DNA of 64,000 bases from Bradyrhizobium sp. CCBAU 51765 (GCF_015291725.1 NZ_CP030038.1:4019001-4083000); one strand, 5' to 3'. Counted from the first letter of the stretch, positions 7,346-19,396 are shown. Notes: generated from the sequence alone by a model not told the origin. Program-made: numbers and translations.

Positions 7346-9427
7346 TCAGCGAGCGCGTAGTTTGGCAATGGCCAGGTAAGTGGATGCGCTCATGCCCGAT
7401 AGGCCCGAGCTCGATCCTTGAAAGAGGTTGAGCAAGGGAGATTGCGCCTGGCCCGTGCTCTCGCTGTTCTTGATGTCATACATGGCTGAGAATCGATTCA
7501 GCAGCTTCGCAACTTTCGCAGGATCGGACAGATCCTTGATCTTCATGAATTTGTCCACGAACTTGGCCTGTTGATCGATCGGCATCGCCGCCATCTGATC
7601 AGGCAAATTGAAGGTGGTCCTGAACACCTCCGAAAGCGCCTTGTCGGCAAGGATGTCGTATGCCGACGTGATGTCGCCCGCCTTTCGCTGGAAGTAGAGC
7701 GCCAGGCGCACGCCGGGATTCGTGTCCCCTTGCTGCTGCTCCAGGCTTTGCTGGAGATAGTTCGCCTGGGTTTCCCGAAATTGATCTTGCTGCTGGGGAC
7801 CCATCATCGGGAGGCGCGCGACGTTGCCCTTGCTGTCGAAGTTGAACGACGCCGCGATGTCGGCAAAGCGGGGATCGCTCTGCGTGTTCGCAAAGCTCTT
7901 TGGATCGTTCAGGTCGGAGGCGAAGATTCTCTTGAGAAAATCGGTGCTGATCTTCCTGGGATCCAAACCCTTGGCCAAGAGAATGAAATCGACCATCGGT
8001 CTGTTTGCAAGAAGATCGGACACGCTGTCGATGCCTGCAATCGCCTCCTGATAATCCGTCGCATCCTTGGTTGCCTGGGCCCGAACTGCCGCCTGCTGCT
8101 GGGGGCTCGCCGTGCTTGCGCTCTTCACCGCTGAAATGACGTAGTCCCTTGTGATCTCGAGCACGTCAGCAGCGTCCTGGGCCACCAGGGGGGTCGTCAG
8201 ATTGCCCTTTGCATCGAAATTGAAGGCGCGCGCGAGCTGGACATAGCGATCGTCCTTGAGGGTATGGACGTAGCTCTTGGGATCACTCAGGTCGCTTTCG
8301 AGAACGGCCTTGATCGCGGCCTGGGAGACCTCCTTGGGATCGAGGCCGACGGCGCCCAGCGCAAAAACATACACGTCCGGCGTCGATATGAACGCGTCGA
8401 CCGAATTGACGGTGAGGAGAGCCGTTCTGAATTGCCTGATTGCGAAAGCTTCGTTCAGCGGGCTTGCCGCCGAATAGACGGCCGCCTTGCTGTCGTCGAA
8501 CCGCTGTTTCGTGATCGTGACATTTGCAGCAGTCTGTGCGGACACGCCTGACGGAAGCGATCCGTCGGGCGAAAACTCGAAGGCGCCGGCCAGGTCCACG
8601 AACCCGTTAATGGTCGCGATCTGGTCGCTGAGGCTGGAAATGCTGCTCGCGTATGATTCCAGGTGATATTTTTCGACCAGGATCTGGACCTTCAACTGGG
8701 TCACATTAGCGTCCGGTTGCGATAGTTGGGCCGTATAGTCGGCTATTTTTGAATTTGCGGCGCTGACATCGGATTGGGCTTGAGCAAGCTGGGCCTTGAG
8801 GCCGTTCAACTGGGAAGCAAAGGTGGTGTTGACGTAGCTGTTTGGATCGGATGGGTCGCTGCGCAGGACCTGACTGATCGTGTCACGAGGCCACTTGCTT
8901 TGATCGATCCCGTATGCCGAATAGACATAGTTGCGCAGACGGTCGTCGTTCAGGAGTTGGTCTGCGCTTGTGATACTGCCGATATGGGCGCTGTAGTATT
9001 TCGAGTCGTCCGCAAGTGCATCCACCTGGCTCTTCTTGGTCGCCGTATACAGGCCGATCATCTCATCGGTCTGGTGCTCCGATTGCGCGACCGGCGTCGT
9101 GCCGCCGGCGAAGGAGAATGCCGCGGCAAACTCCCGGTACCGCTTGTCGACCAGCTTGTTGACGAAGCTTTTTGAGTCGTTGAGGTCGCTCTCGAGCACC
9201 TGCTTCATGAAAGCCTTGGCATACGCCATGTCTTCCAGGCCATATGCCTTCGTCGCATAATGATACAGGCGATAGTCCTTCATGAAATCGTCAATGGTTT
9301 TCACCTTGCCGATGTTGGCTTTGTAATAGGCGGCCTCCCGCGCGACGTCCGATTGCTGTTCGACCCGGGTGAGGGACTGCTTGAGATTGTGCGTGATGTA
9401 GCTGTAGCTGAAATACGTTGTCACCAT
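7346..9427 (-). CDS. Large multi-repeat DUF1217 protein
   Basis: A 693-residue protein built from about four repeats of the DUF1217 unit. Each repeat carries a variant of F...YGL, then F(K/M)..LESDL(N/S)D(P/S)KSF.N...D.R(Y/F)......FNFD..G. Examples begin near residues 40, 165, 355 and 475 (LESDLNDSKSFVN, LRSDPSDPNSYVN, LESDLSDPKSYVH, FASDLNDPKSFAN). A coiled-coil stretch lies near residues 210-270. DUF1217 proteins are typical of rhizobial flagellar loci, but no flagellar gene is nearby here. The start MVTTYFSY at 9427 has GAGGAA upstream. There is no signal peptide, so export through the flagellar or another apparatus would be inference. Confidence 0.8.
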   Translation of the reverse strand: MVTTYFSYSYITHNLKQSLTRVEQQSDVAREAAYYKANIGKVKTIDDFMKDYRLYHYATKAYGLEDMAYAKAFMKQVLESDLNDSKSFVNKLVDKRYREFAAAFSFAGGTTPVAQSEHQTDEMIGLYTATKKSQVDALADDSKYYSAHIGSITSADQLLNDDRLRNYVYSAYGIDQSKWPRDTISQVLRSDPSDPNSYVNTTFASQLNGLKAQLAQAQSDVSAANSKIADYTAQLSQPDANVTQLKVQILVEKYHLESYASSISSLSDQIATINGFVDLAGAFEFSPDGSLPSGVSAQTAANVTITKQRFDDSKAAVYSAASPLNEAFAIRQFRTALLTVNSVDAFISTPDVYVFALGAVGLDPKEVSQAAIKAVLESDLSDPKSYVHTLKDDRYVQLARAFNFDAKGNLTTPLVAQDAADVLEITRDYVISAVKSASTASPQQQAAVRAQATKDATDYQEAIAGIDSVSDLLANRPMVDFILLAKGLDPRKISTDFLKRIFASDLNDPKSFANTQSDPRFADIAASFNFDSKGNVARLPMMGPQQQDQFRETQANYLQQSLEQQQGDTNPGVRLALYFQRKAGDITSAYDILADKALSEVFRTTFNLPDQMAAMPIDQQAKFVDKFMKIKDLSDPAKVAKLLNRFSAMYDIKNSESTGQAQSPLLNLFQGSSSGLSGMSASTYLAIAKLRAR

Positions 9428-9713
9428 CGCGCATTCCTCGCGGCTTTGCAGTCCCGGACGTCCGTCAATCATTGCGGGGTCGCGAGGTGGAAGCTGGCCT
9501 CATGCCAGCAAGACTGTCTCGTGGTCACGTTTTCCCAGGACGATTCCGAGCTACAATCTGAGTTTTTTCAGCTCGCGCCCAAATAGCGCAGATCAAGTAA
9601 CGCAGATCGAGTTTATCTCCGGTTGTTTCTGGATGTTTCTCAAATGCAGCTTTCGCGAGGGTTGTGTTCCTGATATGTTCCAGTTCAGGGATGGGTCCGA
9701 ATTGGGGGCTGGC

Positions 9714-10481
9714 ATGAGCCGAAGAAGCGGTCGAACGATCAACCTGCCTGCGCCGTATCTGAAGCGGGTCTGGCTCGATCCGTCGCAAGTTCACGATCGG
9801 GAGGCCTATCCGTTTTGCCTGCCCATCTTCCCCGATGATTTCGAGCTCAACTTCGATGCGGCCATCACCATCATCGTGGGAGAGAACGGGACCGGGAAAT
9901 CGACGATCCTCGAGGGCATCGCGGCGCTCGCCGGCTACGACGATGCCGGTGGCGGCAAGGGGTACAGGCCGGTCGATCATTCCGTAGCGCGCGAGAAGAT
10001 GGGCGGCCAGCTCTCCAAGGCGCTGCGCGCAAGCTGGCTGCCGAAGATCACCAATGGCTGGTTTTTCCGTGCGGAGAGCTTTTTCTCGGTCGCGCGTTAT
10101 CTGGACAAGGCTGCGCGTGATGCCGGCCAGGTCGGCCCCGATTTCCTGTCCCATTCCCATGGAGAGGGTTTTCTCCGCTTCTTCGAGGAGCGCTGCCAGC
10201 GCCAGGGCATCTTCATCTTCGACGAGCCGGAATCGGCGCTGTCGCCGGCGCGCCAGATCGAATTCCTGACGCTGCTGCGCCGCATGGAAGAGTCCCGCAT
10301 CTGCCAGGTGATCATGGCAACGCATTCGCCGGTGCTGATGGCCTATCCCAACGCGCGGCTGCTGCGGCTCGGGAAATACGGCCTGGAGCCGACGACGGTG
10401 GAGCAGACCGATCATTACCGGGTGATGCGGGAGTTTTGTGCCGATCCACGCGGGTTCGTGGAGGCGATCCTGGCGGAGTAG
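9714..10481 (+). CDS. AAA-type ATPase (ABC/SMC-like, AAA_15/AAA_21 class)
   Basis: A 255-residue ATPase. The Walker A motif is IIVGENGTGKSTILEGIAALAG and the Walker B motif is GIFIFDEPESALSPARQIEFL. VIMATHSPVLMAYPNARLLRL is the H-loop. This is the stand-alone ABC-type ATPase often called COG3910, not a transporter subunit, since no permease or clear LSGGQ is adjacent. The start at 9714 (MSRRSGRTINLP) is chosen for its G-rich ribosome binding site and because the upstream frame is not conserved-looking; 9633 and 9675 are alternatives. It is convergent or monocistronic, and the partner is unknown. Confidence 0.85.
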   Translation: MSRRSGRTINLPAPYLKRVWLDPSQVHDREAYPFCLPIFPDDFELNFDAAITIIVGENGTGKSTILEGIAALAGYDDAGGGKGYRPVDHSVAREKMGGQLSKALRASWLPKITNGWFFRAESFFSVARYLDKAARDAGQVGPDFLSHSHGEGFLRFFEERCQRQGIFIFDEPESALSPARQIEFLTLLRRMEESRICQVIMATHSPVLMAYPNARLLRLGKYGLEPTTVEQTDHYRVMREFCADPRGFVEAILAE

Positions 10482-10496
10482 GGGCGCACCCGACGC

Positions 10497-11190
10497 CCAC
10501 ACGCGTGTCCCGGACAAGCTGCAACGCGTGAGCGTTGCGGCGCAGAGCGGGGACTCGGGGTCCGCGCGTCGTGCTGCTGCATGGGCCCCGGCTCAGCAGC
10601 GCACCGCCGAAGGGGCGCTGCGCTGCGTCCGGGGCACGAGAGCCTGAATGTCTCTAGCATTGCTACCCGCATCATACGCGCGGCTTCGCATTCTCGCGGC
10701 GCTTCGCGCCCGAGCTTTGCGTCGATTGCCGCCCTCAAGAGTGCCGAGGGCGCAGGGAAGGCCGGGTGCCGGCTGGCACCCGCGGTCCGCTGTGCGCAAA
10801 TTGCGCTGGAAGTGATGCACAGCGGCATACAGGTGAAGCCAAACATCCGGCCTTCCCTGCGCAGTGGTTTTACGGCTTATGTCGTGATCTCCTCGGGGAG
10901 CGATGCACTATTGCCCCCGTCGCCTTGCGGATGACTGACGATGCGAACCCGGTCGGGCCGCAACGTCACCACAAGCCTTGGCGCACAGACCCCGGGCGCC
11001 AGGACCACACGATTTTGCCGTACGCTGGCTGCGCCCGTCGTGTGCGCGCCTCGTCTGCTCACGGAGTGACCCGCCCTGCAGACCGCCTGCGCGCGACGCT
11101 GCCTGCGTCCACCACATTCCCATCCCGCGTTCGTGACGATCGCGATCCGCCCCTCGGCCCGGGCTGGGATGGCCAAAACATGCGATAATT
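10497..11190. repeat. Dispersed intergenic repeat region of Bradyrhizobium type
   Basis: About 700 bases with no credible gene. It starts with an imperfect palindrome (ATGGGCCCCGGCTC ... GTCCGGGGCA) and continues with a stretch I recognise from memory as a long dispersed Bradyrhizobium repeat that is usually mis-annotated as short hypothetical proteins (reading GKAGCRLAPAVRCAQIALEV and similar). All six frames have Arg/Ser/Pro-rich shadow composition. Copy number cannot be judged from one window. Confidence 0.5.
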
Positions 11191-11397
11191 CCGAATTCTA
11201 GTAAAGCGAATTATTTCCGCCCGCGGGAGTTGACCGTGGTCTGGCGTGTTTTGCCCGTCAGGCAACGCAACGGATGGTGTGATAGTGGGGAGCGCGCCGC
11301 CACAGCCGCGCCACGAACCGGTCTCCCCACCGTCCAAAAATGCGCTACGATGCTTCCAGCGCGCGTCAAGTCGCGCAGGATCAAGTGAGGAAACGAC

Positions 11398-11961
11398 ATG
11401 AGGATGACGATGGGACCGGCGATCGCCGGGGTGGCGGCGCTGGCGGTGGCGGGGATGGCTCTGACGACGGCGTTCGAGCCGGTCTGGGCTCACGGGCCGA
11501 CCCGGCAGAAGGTGAGGGAATCCATCGAGATCAACGCGGCTCCGGCCAAGGTATGGGCGGTGATCGGCAATTTCCAGGACATGAGCTGGCTCCAGCCGGT
11601 CACCAAGACCACGGGCGAGAAGGGCAACGAGATCGGCGCGACGCGGACGCTGACGCTCACGGGCGGCGCAACGGTCGAGGAGGAGCTCTACAAATACGAG
11701 CCCGACATGCTCAGCTATTCGTACCGGATCACCAAGGTCGACGTGAAGGTGCTGCCGGTGACCAATTATTCCTCGACACTGACGGTGTCGCCCGCGCCGG
11801 ACGGCAAGGCGAAGCTGGAATGGGCCGGCGCGTTCTATCGCGGCTATCCCAACAACGATCCGCCGCCGGAACTGAGCGACGAGGCCGCCAGGACCGCGGT
11901 GAGCGGGCTGTACAAGGCCGGGCTCGAAGCGCTCAAGAAGAAGATCGAGAGCGGAAGCTGA
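11398..11961 (+). CDS. Secreted SRPBCC-family protein
   Basis: A 187-residue START/Bet v1-like protein preceded by a signal peptide (residues 1-30). The N-terminal domain motif ESIEINAAPAKVWAVIGNFQDMSWLQPV is the classic SRPBCC start and is followed by an ETRTLTL-like strand. Such domains bind hydrophobic ligands. The ribosome binding site GAGGAAACG precedes ATG 11398. The YVTN beta-propeller gene starts two bases after this stop, so they are co-transcribed. SRPBCC/YVTN pairs are known beside PQQ-dependent alcohol dehydrogenase (xoxF-type) loci, which suggests a periplasmic role in that metabolism. No dehydrogenase is present in this window. Confidence 0.85.
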   Translation: MRMTMGPAIAGVAALAVAGMALTTAFEPVWAHGPTRQKVRESIEINAAPAKVWAVIGNFQDMSWLQPVTKTTGEKGNEIGATRTLTLTGGATVEEELYKYEPDMLSYSYRITKVDVKVLPVTNYSSTLTVSPAPDGKAKLEWAGAFYRGYPNNDPPPELSDEAARTAVSGLYKAGLEALKKKIESGS

Positions 11962-11963
11962 CA

Positions 11964-12931
11964 GTGCGGGCGCTGGTCTTGCAGGCGCTGGTCTTGGCGG
12001 CGCTCGCCGCCAGCCTTTGCCTTGCCGGTGTCGGCGGCGCGTCCGCCGAGGAGGCGTTCGTCACCAACCAGCTGAGCGATGATCTGATGGTCGTGGACCT
12101 CGCGACGTCGCGTAGCGTTGCGACGATCCCGATCGGCGGCAAGCCGGCGGGCGCGGCCGTCAGCGCGGACGGACGTTTTGCCTATGTGACGAGTCCCGAC
12201 GCCAAGGCGGTGACGGTGGTGGACGCGGCCGCGCGGCAAGTCGCGGGGCGGATCGAGGTCGGCGGCGGGCCGCTCGGCATTGCCGTCGCGCCCGACGGCC
12301 GCACCGTCTATGTCGCCGACTGGTATGCCGCCGCGGTGCGGGTGATCGATACGGCGAGCCGCAGCGTCACGGCCAGCATCGCGGTCGGCGCCTCGCCATC
12401 GGGCCTCGCGGTGACGCCGGATGGCAAGCTGCTGCTCTCGGCGGATCGCGACGACGACAGCGTCTCGGTGGTGGACACCGCAACGCGCCAGCGCAAGGCG
12501 ACCATCAAGGTCGGCACCCGACCGTTCGGCGTCACGATCGACGCCGAGGGCAGGCGCGCCTACACCGCCAATGTCGGCTCCGACGATGTCTCGGTGATCG
12601 ATATCGCCGAGGCCCGCGAGATCGGCCGCGTGCCGGTCGGGATGCGCCCCTATGCGGTAGCGCTGACGAGGGGCCGCGGCTTCGTCACGGATCAGTATGG
12701 CGGCACCGTCAGCGTGTTCGACCTTGCGATGCTGAAGCCAATCAAGCGCATCGCTGTCGGCGACTACCCCGAAGGCATTGCCGCGACCGCCGACGGCAAG
12801 CGCATCATTGTCGCCTGCTGGGAGAGCAACACGCTCAGCATCATCGATGCGGCGAGCTGAAAGTCGTGGGTGAGATCAAGACCGGCGACGGCCCGCGCGC
12901 ATTCGGGGCGTTCTTGCGCAGGACGGAGTAG
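11964..12931 (+). pseudogene. YVTN beta-propeller protein with a C-terminal frameshift
   Basis: The GTG start at 11964 lies two bases after the SRPBCC gene. The product has a signal peptide and about seven beta-propeller blades of the PQQ-associated YVTN type (AYVTSPDAKAVTVVDAAAR, VYVADWYAAAVRVIDTASR, AYTANVGSDDVSVIDIAEAR). The frame stops at 12860, right after SIIDAAS. The family normally continues, and the frame starting at 12857 does so exactly (24 codons, LKVVGEIKTGDGPRAFGAFL...) to a TAG at 12931. One missing base at about 12856 explains this. Either the last strand of the propeller is lost in vivo or the sequence has an error there. Confidence 0.8.
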
Positions 12932-12937
12932 GGGTGT

Positions 12938-13075
12938 GTAGGGTGGGTTAGCCTTGCGGCTGCGCGAAGCGCAGTCGGAAGGCGTAACCCACCTCTTTGG
13001 ATTCCGCGGAGACAGAAGTGGTGGGTTACGCTGCGCAGATGCGCTTTGCGCATCTGCAGGGCTAACCCACCCTAC
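12938..13075. repeat. Nested palindromic repeat (REP-like, 138 bp)
   Basis: A perfect 16-bp outer inverted repeat (GTAGGGTGGGTTAGCC / GGCTAACCCACCCTAC) encloses a second one (GCGTAACCCACC / GGTGGGTTACGC). It would fold as a long cruciform or stem-loop. It sits between convergent genes and supplies the last codons of the HAD gene. A related element lies at 29883-29975. Confidence 0.8.
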
Positions 13076-13703
13076 CAGTCCGCGCTAGCGTCGGCACAAT
13101 CTCCTCCATCCGCTCAAACACGTGGTCCGGCCCCAGCGCCCGCAACGCCGCCGGCGCCGCATAGCCCCAGCACACGGCCCCGCAGGCAATTCCCGCGGCC
13201 CGCGCCGCCTCGATGTCGCGGACCTCGTCGCCGATCGCGATGACACTTTCGGGCTGGACGCCTGCGCGCCTGACAACCCGGCGGAATTTCGCGGGCTTGC
13301 CGAACAGTGACGCCGAGCAATCGAAATGCGCGAACAGCGACGCAGCCTCGCCGAGCTTCTCGCGCGCATTGGCCTCGCTGTCGGAGGTCACCAGCGCAAG
13401 CTGCACACCGTTCTCAGCCAGCGTCCGCAGCATTGTCTCGACGCCCGCGAACAGCGCAATCTCCGCGGCCGCCTCCGCCTTCAGCCTCCGCGCATGCCGC
13501 GCGATCGCCGGCAGCTTCCACAGGGGCACTTCGAGGTGGCTGAGGATCTCGCGCGTTGAGGCATGCCGCAACTCTTCGATGTCCTCATCCCGCACGCGGC
13601 GAAAATTGAAGTGATCGGCGATGTCGTTGATGGTGCGCAGGAACCACGGGAAGCTGTCGGCGAGGGTGCCGTCGAGGTCGAAGATGGCGAGGGCGTAGGG
13701 CAT
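13062..13703 (-). CDS. HAD-superfamily phosphatase (phosphoglycolate phosphatase-like)
   Basis: A 213-residue haloacid dehalogenase-type hydrolase. Motif I is IFDLDGTLADSF (nucleophile and acid Asp pair), motif II is LALVTSDSE, motif III is the Lys in FGKPAKFRRVV, and motif IV is VIAIGDEVRDIEAARAAG. The C1 cap is helical (HFNFRRV...). The substrate is a small phosphate ester, possibly 2-phosphoglycolate. The start MPYALAIFDLDG at 13703 has a GGAGG-type ribosome binding site on the minus strand. The stop codon lies within the nested repeat, so the last residues derive from the repeat. Confidence 0.85.
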   Translation of the reverse strand: MPYALAIFDLDGTLADSFPWFLRTINDIADHFNFRRVRDEDIEELRHASTREILSHLEVPLWKLPAIARHARRLKAEAAAEIALFAGVETMLRTLAENGVQLALVTSDSEANAREKLGEAASLFAHFDCSASLFGKPAKFRRVVRRAGVQPESVIAIGDEVRDIEAARAAGIACGAVCWGYAAPAALRALGPDHVFERMEEIVPTLARTGRVG

Positions 13704-13773
13704 GGGGAGGATTTCGTGTTCGCTGACAAGGGGTGCTTGTTGTGCTATATCCTGGCAAAATTCGAGGACAGCC

Positions 13774-13996
13774 ATGCGGCACCAGCGCATTGAAATCAAT
13801 CCGGCGATCACGGACAGGTAAGCCTGTGATCCGCGGAACACGCGTGCCGGTCGAGTTGGTGTTGCGCGAGCTCGGCGCCGGTATGACTATTGAATCGATC
13901 ATCGAGGAGCATCCGCGGTTGACGGCGGACGACATCCGGGCAGCCCAGGCTTTTGCGGCAGACTATCTGGCCGACGAAGACGTCATCTATCGCTGA
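13774..13996 (+). pseudogene. DUF433 antitoxin-like gene, frameshifted
   Basis: The ATG at 13774 with upstream GAGGA opens a typical DUF433 N-terminus (MRHQRIEINPAITD) that runs into a stop after one more codon. After one extra base at about 13816 the family sequence resumes (GKPVIRGTRVPVELVLRELG ... IEEHPRLTADDIRAAQAFAA) to the stop at 13996. DUF433 proteins (winged-helix, VapB-like) usually pair with DUF5615 PIN-like toxins, as here. A single +1 insertion has broken it, or the base is a sequencing error. Confidence 0.85.
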
Positions 13997-13999
13997 ACA

Positions 14000-14354
14000 G
14001 TGCTCTGGCTTGCGGACGAATGTATCGCGGTCTCTCTGGTTCGAGAGCTACGAAACGCCGGTCACGATGTGCTCTACATCGCCGAATTCGCTGCCAGTCT
14101 GAGTGACACGGAGGTCATGGCGCTGGCGTCGCGCGAAGGGCGTCTTCTCCTCACGGCTGAAGGATTTTGGTGAGCTGGTCTTTCGCCGCGGCCAAGCCGC
14201 TCCTGGTCTAATCTTGTTGCGTATCGATACGGAGAGCGGGCCATTGGTACGAGCGCGGCTTCTAGAGGTCGTCGACCAATTTGGTCAGAAGCTTTTTGGC
14301 CGTTATGTCGTGATCGACGAAGTTCGTTTGCGGTCCCGTCCGTTGCAAACTTGA
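14000..14354 (+). pseudogene. DUF5615 PIN-like toxin gene, frameshifted
   Basis: The GTG at 14000, four bases after the antitoxin-like gene, reads MLWLADECIAVSLVRELRNAGHDV and continues through LASREGRLLLTAE, the N-terminal half of a DUF5615 Mut7-C/PIN-like ribonuclease. It then stops at 14173. The next frame from 14163 continues with the family's DFGELVFRRGQAAPGLILLR and the C-terminus to 14354. The break removes a stretch next to the catalytic KDFG Asp. Together with the broken DUF433 gene this is a dead toxin-antitoxin pair. Confidence 0.85.
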
Positions 14355-14426
14355 ATTTTGCTGCAAGTTGCGCACGTGAGTATCGATCTCACTCGTGCTA
14401 GCGGCGGGACGCGCAGACCGCTGACA

Positions 14427-15026
14427 TTAGCGAGCTACAGCATCGCCATTGGGCGGATTAATTGCGCTTGAAGAAGCGGTGGCGGACCGCAACCGCTCGC
14501 TCACCCATTCGACAAAAGCAGCGCGTGCGGAGGGATCGAAAAAGGCTCGCGCCGGGATGAAAAAGCCGTACCCCGAATTGTACCATATCGCCACCATGGT
14601 CGGCGTATCTGTCACGCCCTGGATGGAGTGCCAGAACGTCCGGCGTTCGCTGGCGGGAGTCCTGACGACAATCGAGCTATCGTCTAGAGTGACGTGCCAC
14701 GTCATTTGCGCGACGCGATCTACTTCAAATAGGTTGTCCTGGATTTGTCGGAATACCTGCCACGCTAGGAAGAACGCGTAAATCTGACCTAGCACAAAGC
14801 CGACTAGCAACGCAGACAGAATTTGCGCTGCTGCCCATTCCAGGGCCATGGCAAGAAGGCCGGCGACCATCACGACACCCCAAATGATGAGCGCTTGAAC
14901 TTGAAGGGCTTCCCGATTGACGTGCACCTTCAGACGTTTGCCTGCAAGTTTTCGGAAGGATCTATCGTCCTCTATTGTGATATTGAATTGAAACCGAAAG
15001 CTTGACTGATCGATTACATCGCTCAA
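14427..15026 (-). CDS. YcxB-like membrane protein
   Basis: A 199-residue protein with two adjacent membrane spans (VQALIIWGVVMVAGLLAMAL and ILSALLVGFVLGQIYAFFLA) flanked by soluble parts. The C-terminal domain (RTFWHSIQGVTDTPTMVAIWYNSGYGFFIPARAFFD) matches the YcxB-like pattern with its final I-P-x-R-x-F motif. Function is unknown. The gene has lower GC than its neighbours, as does the dead toxin-antitoxin pair beside it, which hints that both came by transfer. Confidence 0.8.
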   Translation of the reverse strand: MSDVIDQSSFRFQFNITIEDDRSFRKLAGKRLKVHVNREALQVQALIIWGVVMVAGLLAMALEWAAAQILSALLVGFVLGQIYAFFLAWQVFRQIQDNLFEVDRVAQMTWHVTLDDSSIVVRTPASERRTFWHSIQGVTDTPTMVAIWYNSGYGFFIPARAFFDPSARAAFVEWVSERLRSATASSSAINPPNGDAVAR

Positions 15027-15226
15027 ATCTGATCTCCGCGGCGAAGCCAGTTAGTATAGCCATCACTCGCGAAAATAACCAAAGGTTGTGTCGACTGACA
15101 ACGCCGTCATCTGAACATCTTGCGCACCCGCGGATGGGGTCGCCGCGACCCGGCTGCGTCCTCGCCGATGTCTGTCTGATTGCAGACCCTTGGTGTCGCC
15201 TAGGCTGGCCGAGTCCAAAGTGAGGC

Positions 15227-18211
<2,985 letters not shown>

Positions 18212-18308
18212 CCCGCTGGTCCTTAAGGAATCCAAAGACGCGCGATCGCGCCAATGTTGAAGGCGCGCTTCGCCCGGAACCGGGAACGGCGCCGATGGGT
18301 ATGGCAGC

Positions 18309-18323
18309 GAACGTAGGAAGAAC
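18309..18323. promoter_or_regulatory. LexA (SOS) box upstream of uvrA
   Basis: GAAC-GTAGGAA-GAAC matches exactly the GAAC-N7-GAAC direct repeat bound by LexA in rhizobial alphaproteobacteria. It lies about 100 bases upstream of the uvrA start. Confidence 0.8.
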
Positions 18324-18432
18324 GGCGGCGGATTTCCAGTGCGACTTGCGAATCGTCAACGGATTGTTGGCGCGCTGGCGGCATCTGGCAGCAGGCGGGC
18401 GCGGAACTGCGCTGGAGCGTGGTGCCAAACAA

Positions 18433-18457
18433 AAAGGCCGGCGCGAGGCCGGCCTTT
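18433..18457 (-). terminator. Terminator of the first porin-like gene
   Basis: On the minus strand AAAGGCCGGC and GCCGGCCTTT form a perfect 10-bp stem around a five-base loop, followed by T residues. It lies about 30 bases after the end of the beta-barrel pseudogene. Near-identical terminators follow the two sister genes. Confidence 0.85.
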
Positions 18458-18485
18458 CGTGACGATGTGGCGTCCCTTACGGAGA

Positions 18486-19232
18486 TCAGTACCTGGCGAC
18501 CACCGGGCCGCCAAAGGTGTAGTTGAGGCGCACCGTACCCATGTCGACGTCCTGCTTGATCCGGTCGATGCGGTCATTGACGCCGAGGATCGTGAACGAG
18601 TTGTTGCGCTTGCCCATGAACAGATGGTCGTACTCGATCGCCACGGACCAGTTCGGTGCGAAACCGAATTCGATGCCGGTGCCGACCGCGCCGCCCCAGC
18701 GCGTCTCGCTCGCGCTGTCGAGCACCACGCCGCCCACCAGGCCGTTGTACTAGGCGTGGGTGACGGCCGCGCCGCCCTTGACGTACCAGAGCACGTTGTT
18801 CCAGGCATAGCCGACCTGGCCGGTGAACAGGCCAAGCGCGTCGATCTTGGTCTCGTTGACCAGCGGCGCAAGAAACAGGCTCGTATTCGAGCCCTTCAGG
18901 TTAGCCCAGTCGCCTTGGGCTTCGAGACCGAACACCCAGTTCGCCGACTGCCAGCGATAGCCGATCTGGCCACCAACCACGCCGCCGGTCGCGTTGTGAC
19001 AGCCTTCAGCCGTGTCCGGACCCGGCACGCCGAAGATATTGTTGACGTCCCAACAATTCCGGCTCGAGGCGCCGCCGCCGTTGATGCCAAGGTAGAAGCC
19101 GCTCCAATTGTACACCGCGATTGGAGCGACCGGAGCCTTGGTGTAGGGGCGGGCCGCCAAATCGGCCGCCGAGGCAGGTGCCAACGCGCTGAGTGCGAAT
19201 AAACTGGCCGAAGCCAGCAGAAGCTTCTTCAT
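18486..19232 (-). pseudogene. Omp25-like outer-membrane beta-barrel gene interrupted by an in-frame TAG
   Basis: The reading frame starts MKKLLLASASLFALSALAPA and has the signal peptide and AADLAARPYTKAP...YNWSGFYLGINGG opening typical of rhizobial Omp25/RopB-type porins. After GGAAVTHA it meets TAG at 18750-18752. It then continues in the same frame (YNGLVGGVVLDSASETRWGG...) to the terminal strand GTVRLNYTFGGPVVARY, ending in an aromatic residue as outer-membrane proteins do. The paralogue at 20394-21161 reads straight through the equivalent position. The stop would delete the last third of the barrel. The cause may be nonsense mutation, suppression or sequencing error. Confidence 0.85.
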
Positions 19233-19396
19233 ACCCGTTCCCCAGTTCCGTTTTCTCTCTTGCCTTCCGGAATCGGAAGGGCAGCGGACCCCAATGACCC
19301 AACTGATGTCACATACACCATTGAAGCTAAAGGTTGTGTCACCCGGCGGCCACATCCATCGGAAAACGCGAGCAGACGGACGGCTGCAACAAAAAG

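Noticed and set aside
10497..11190. Short hypothetical proteins in the repeat region
   Set aside because: They match my memory of translations of a dispersed Bradyrhizobium repeat; no start signals.
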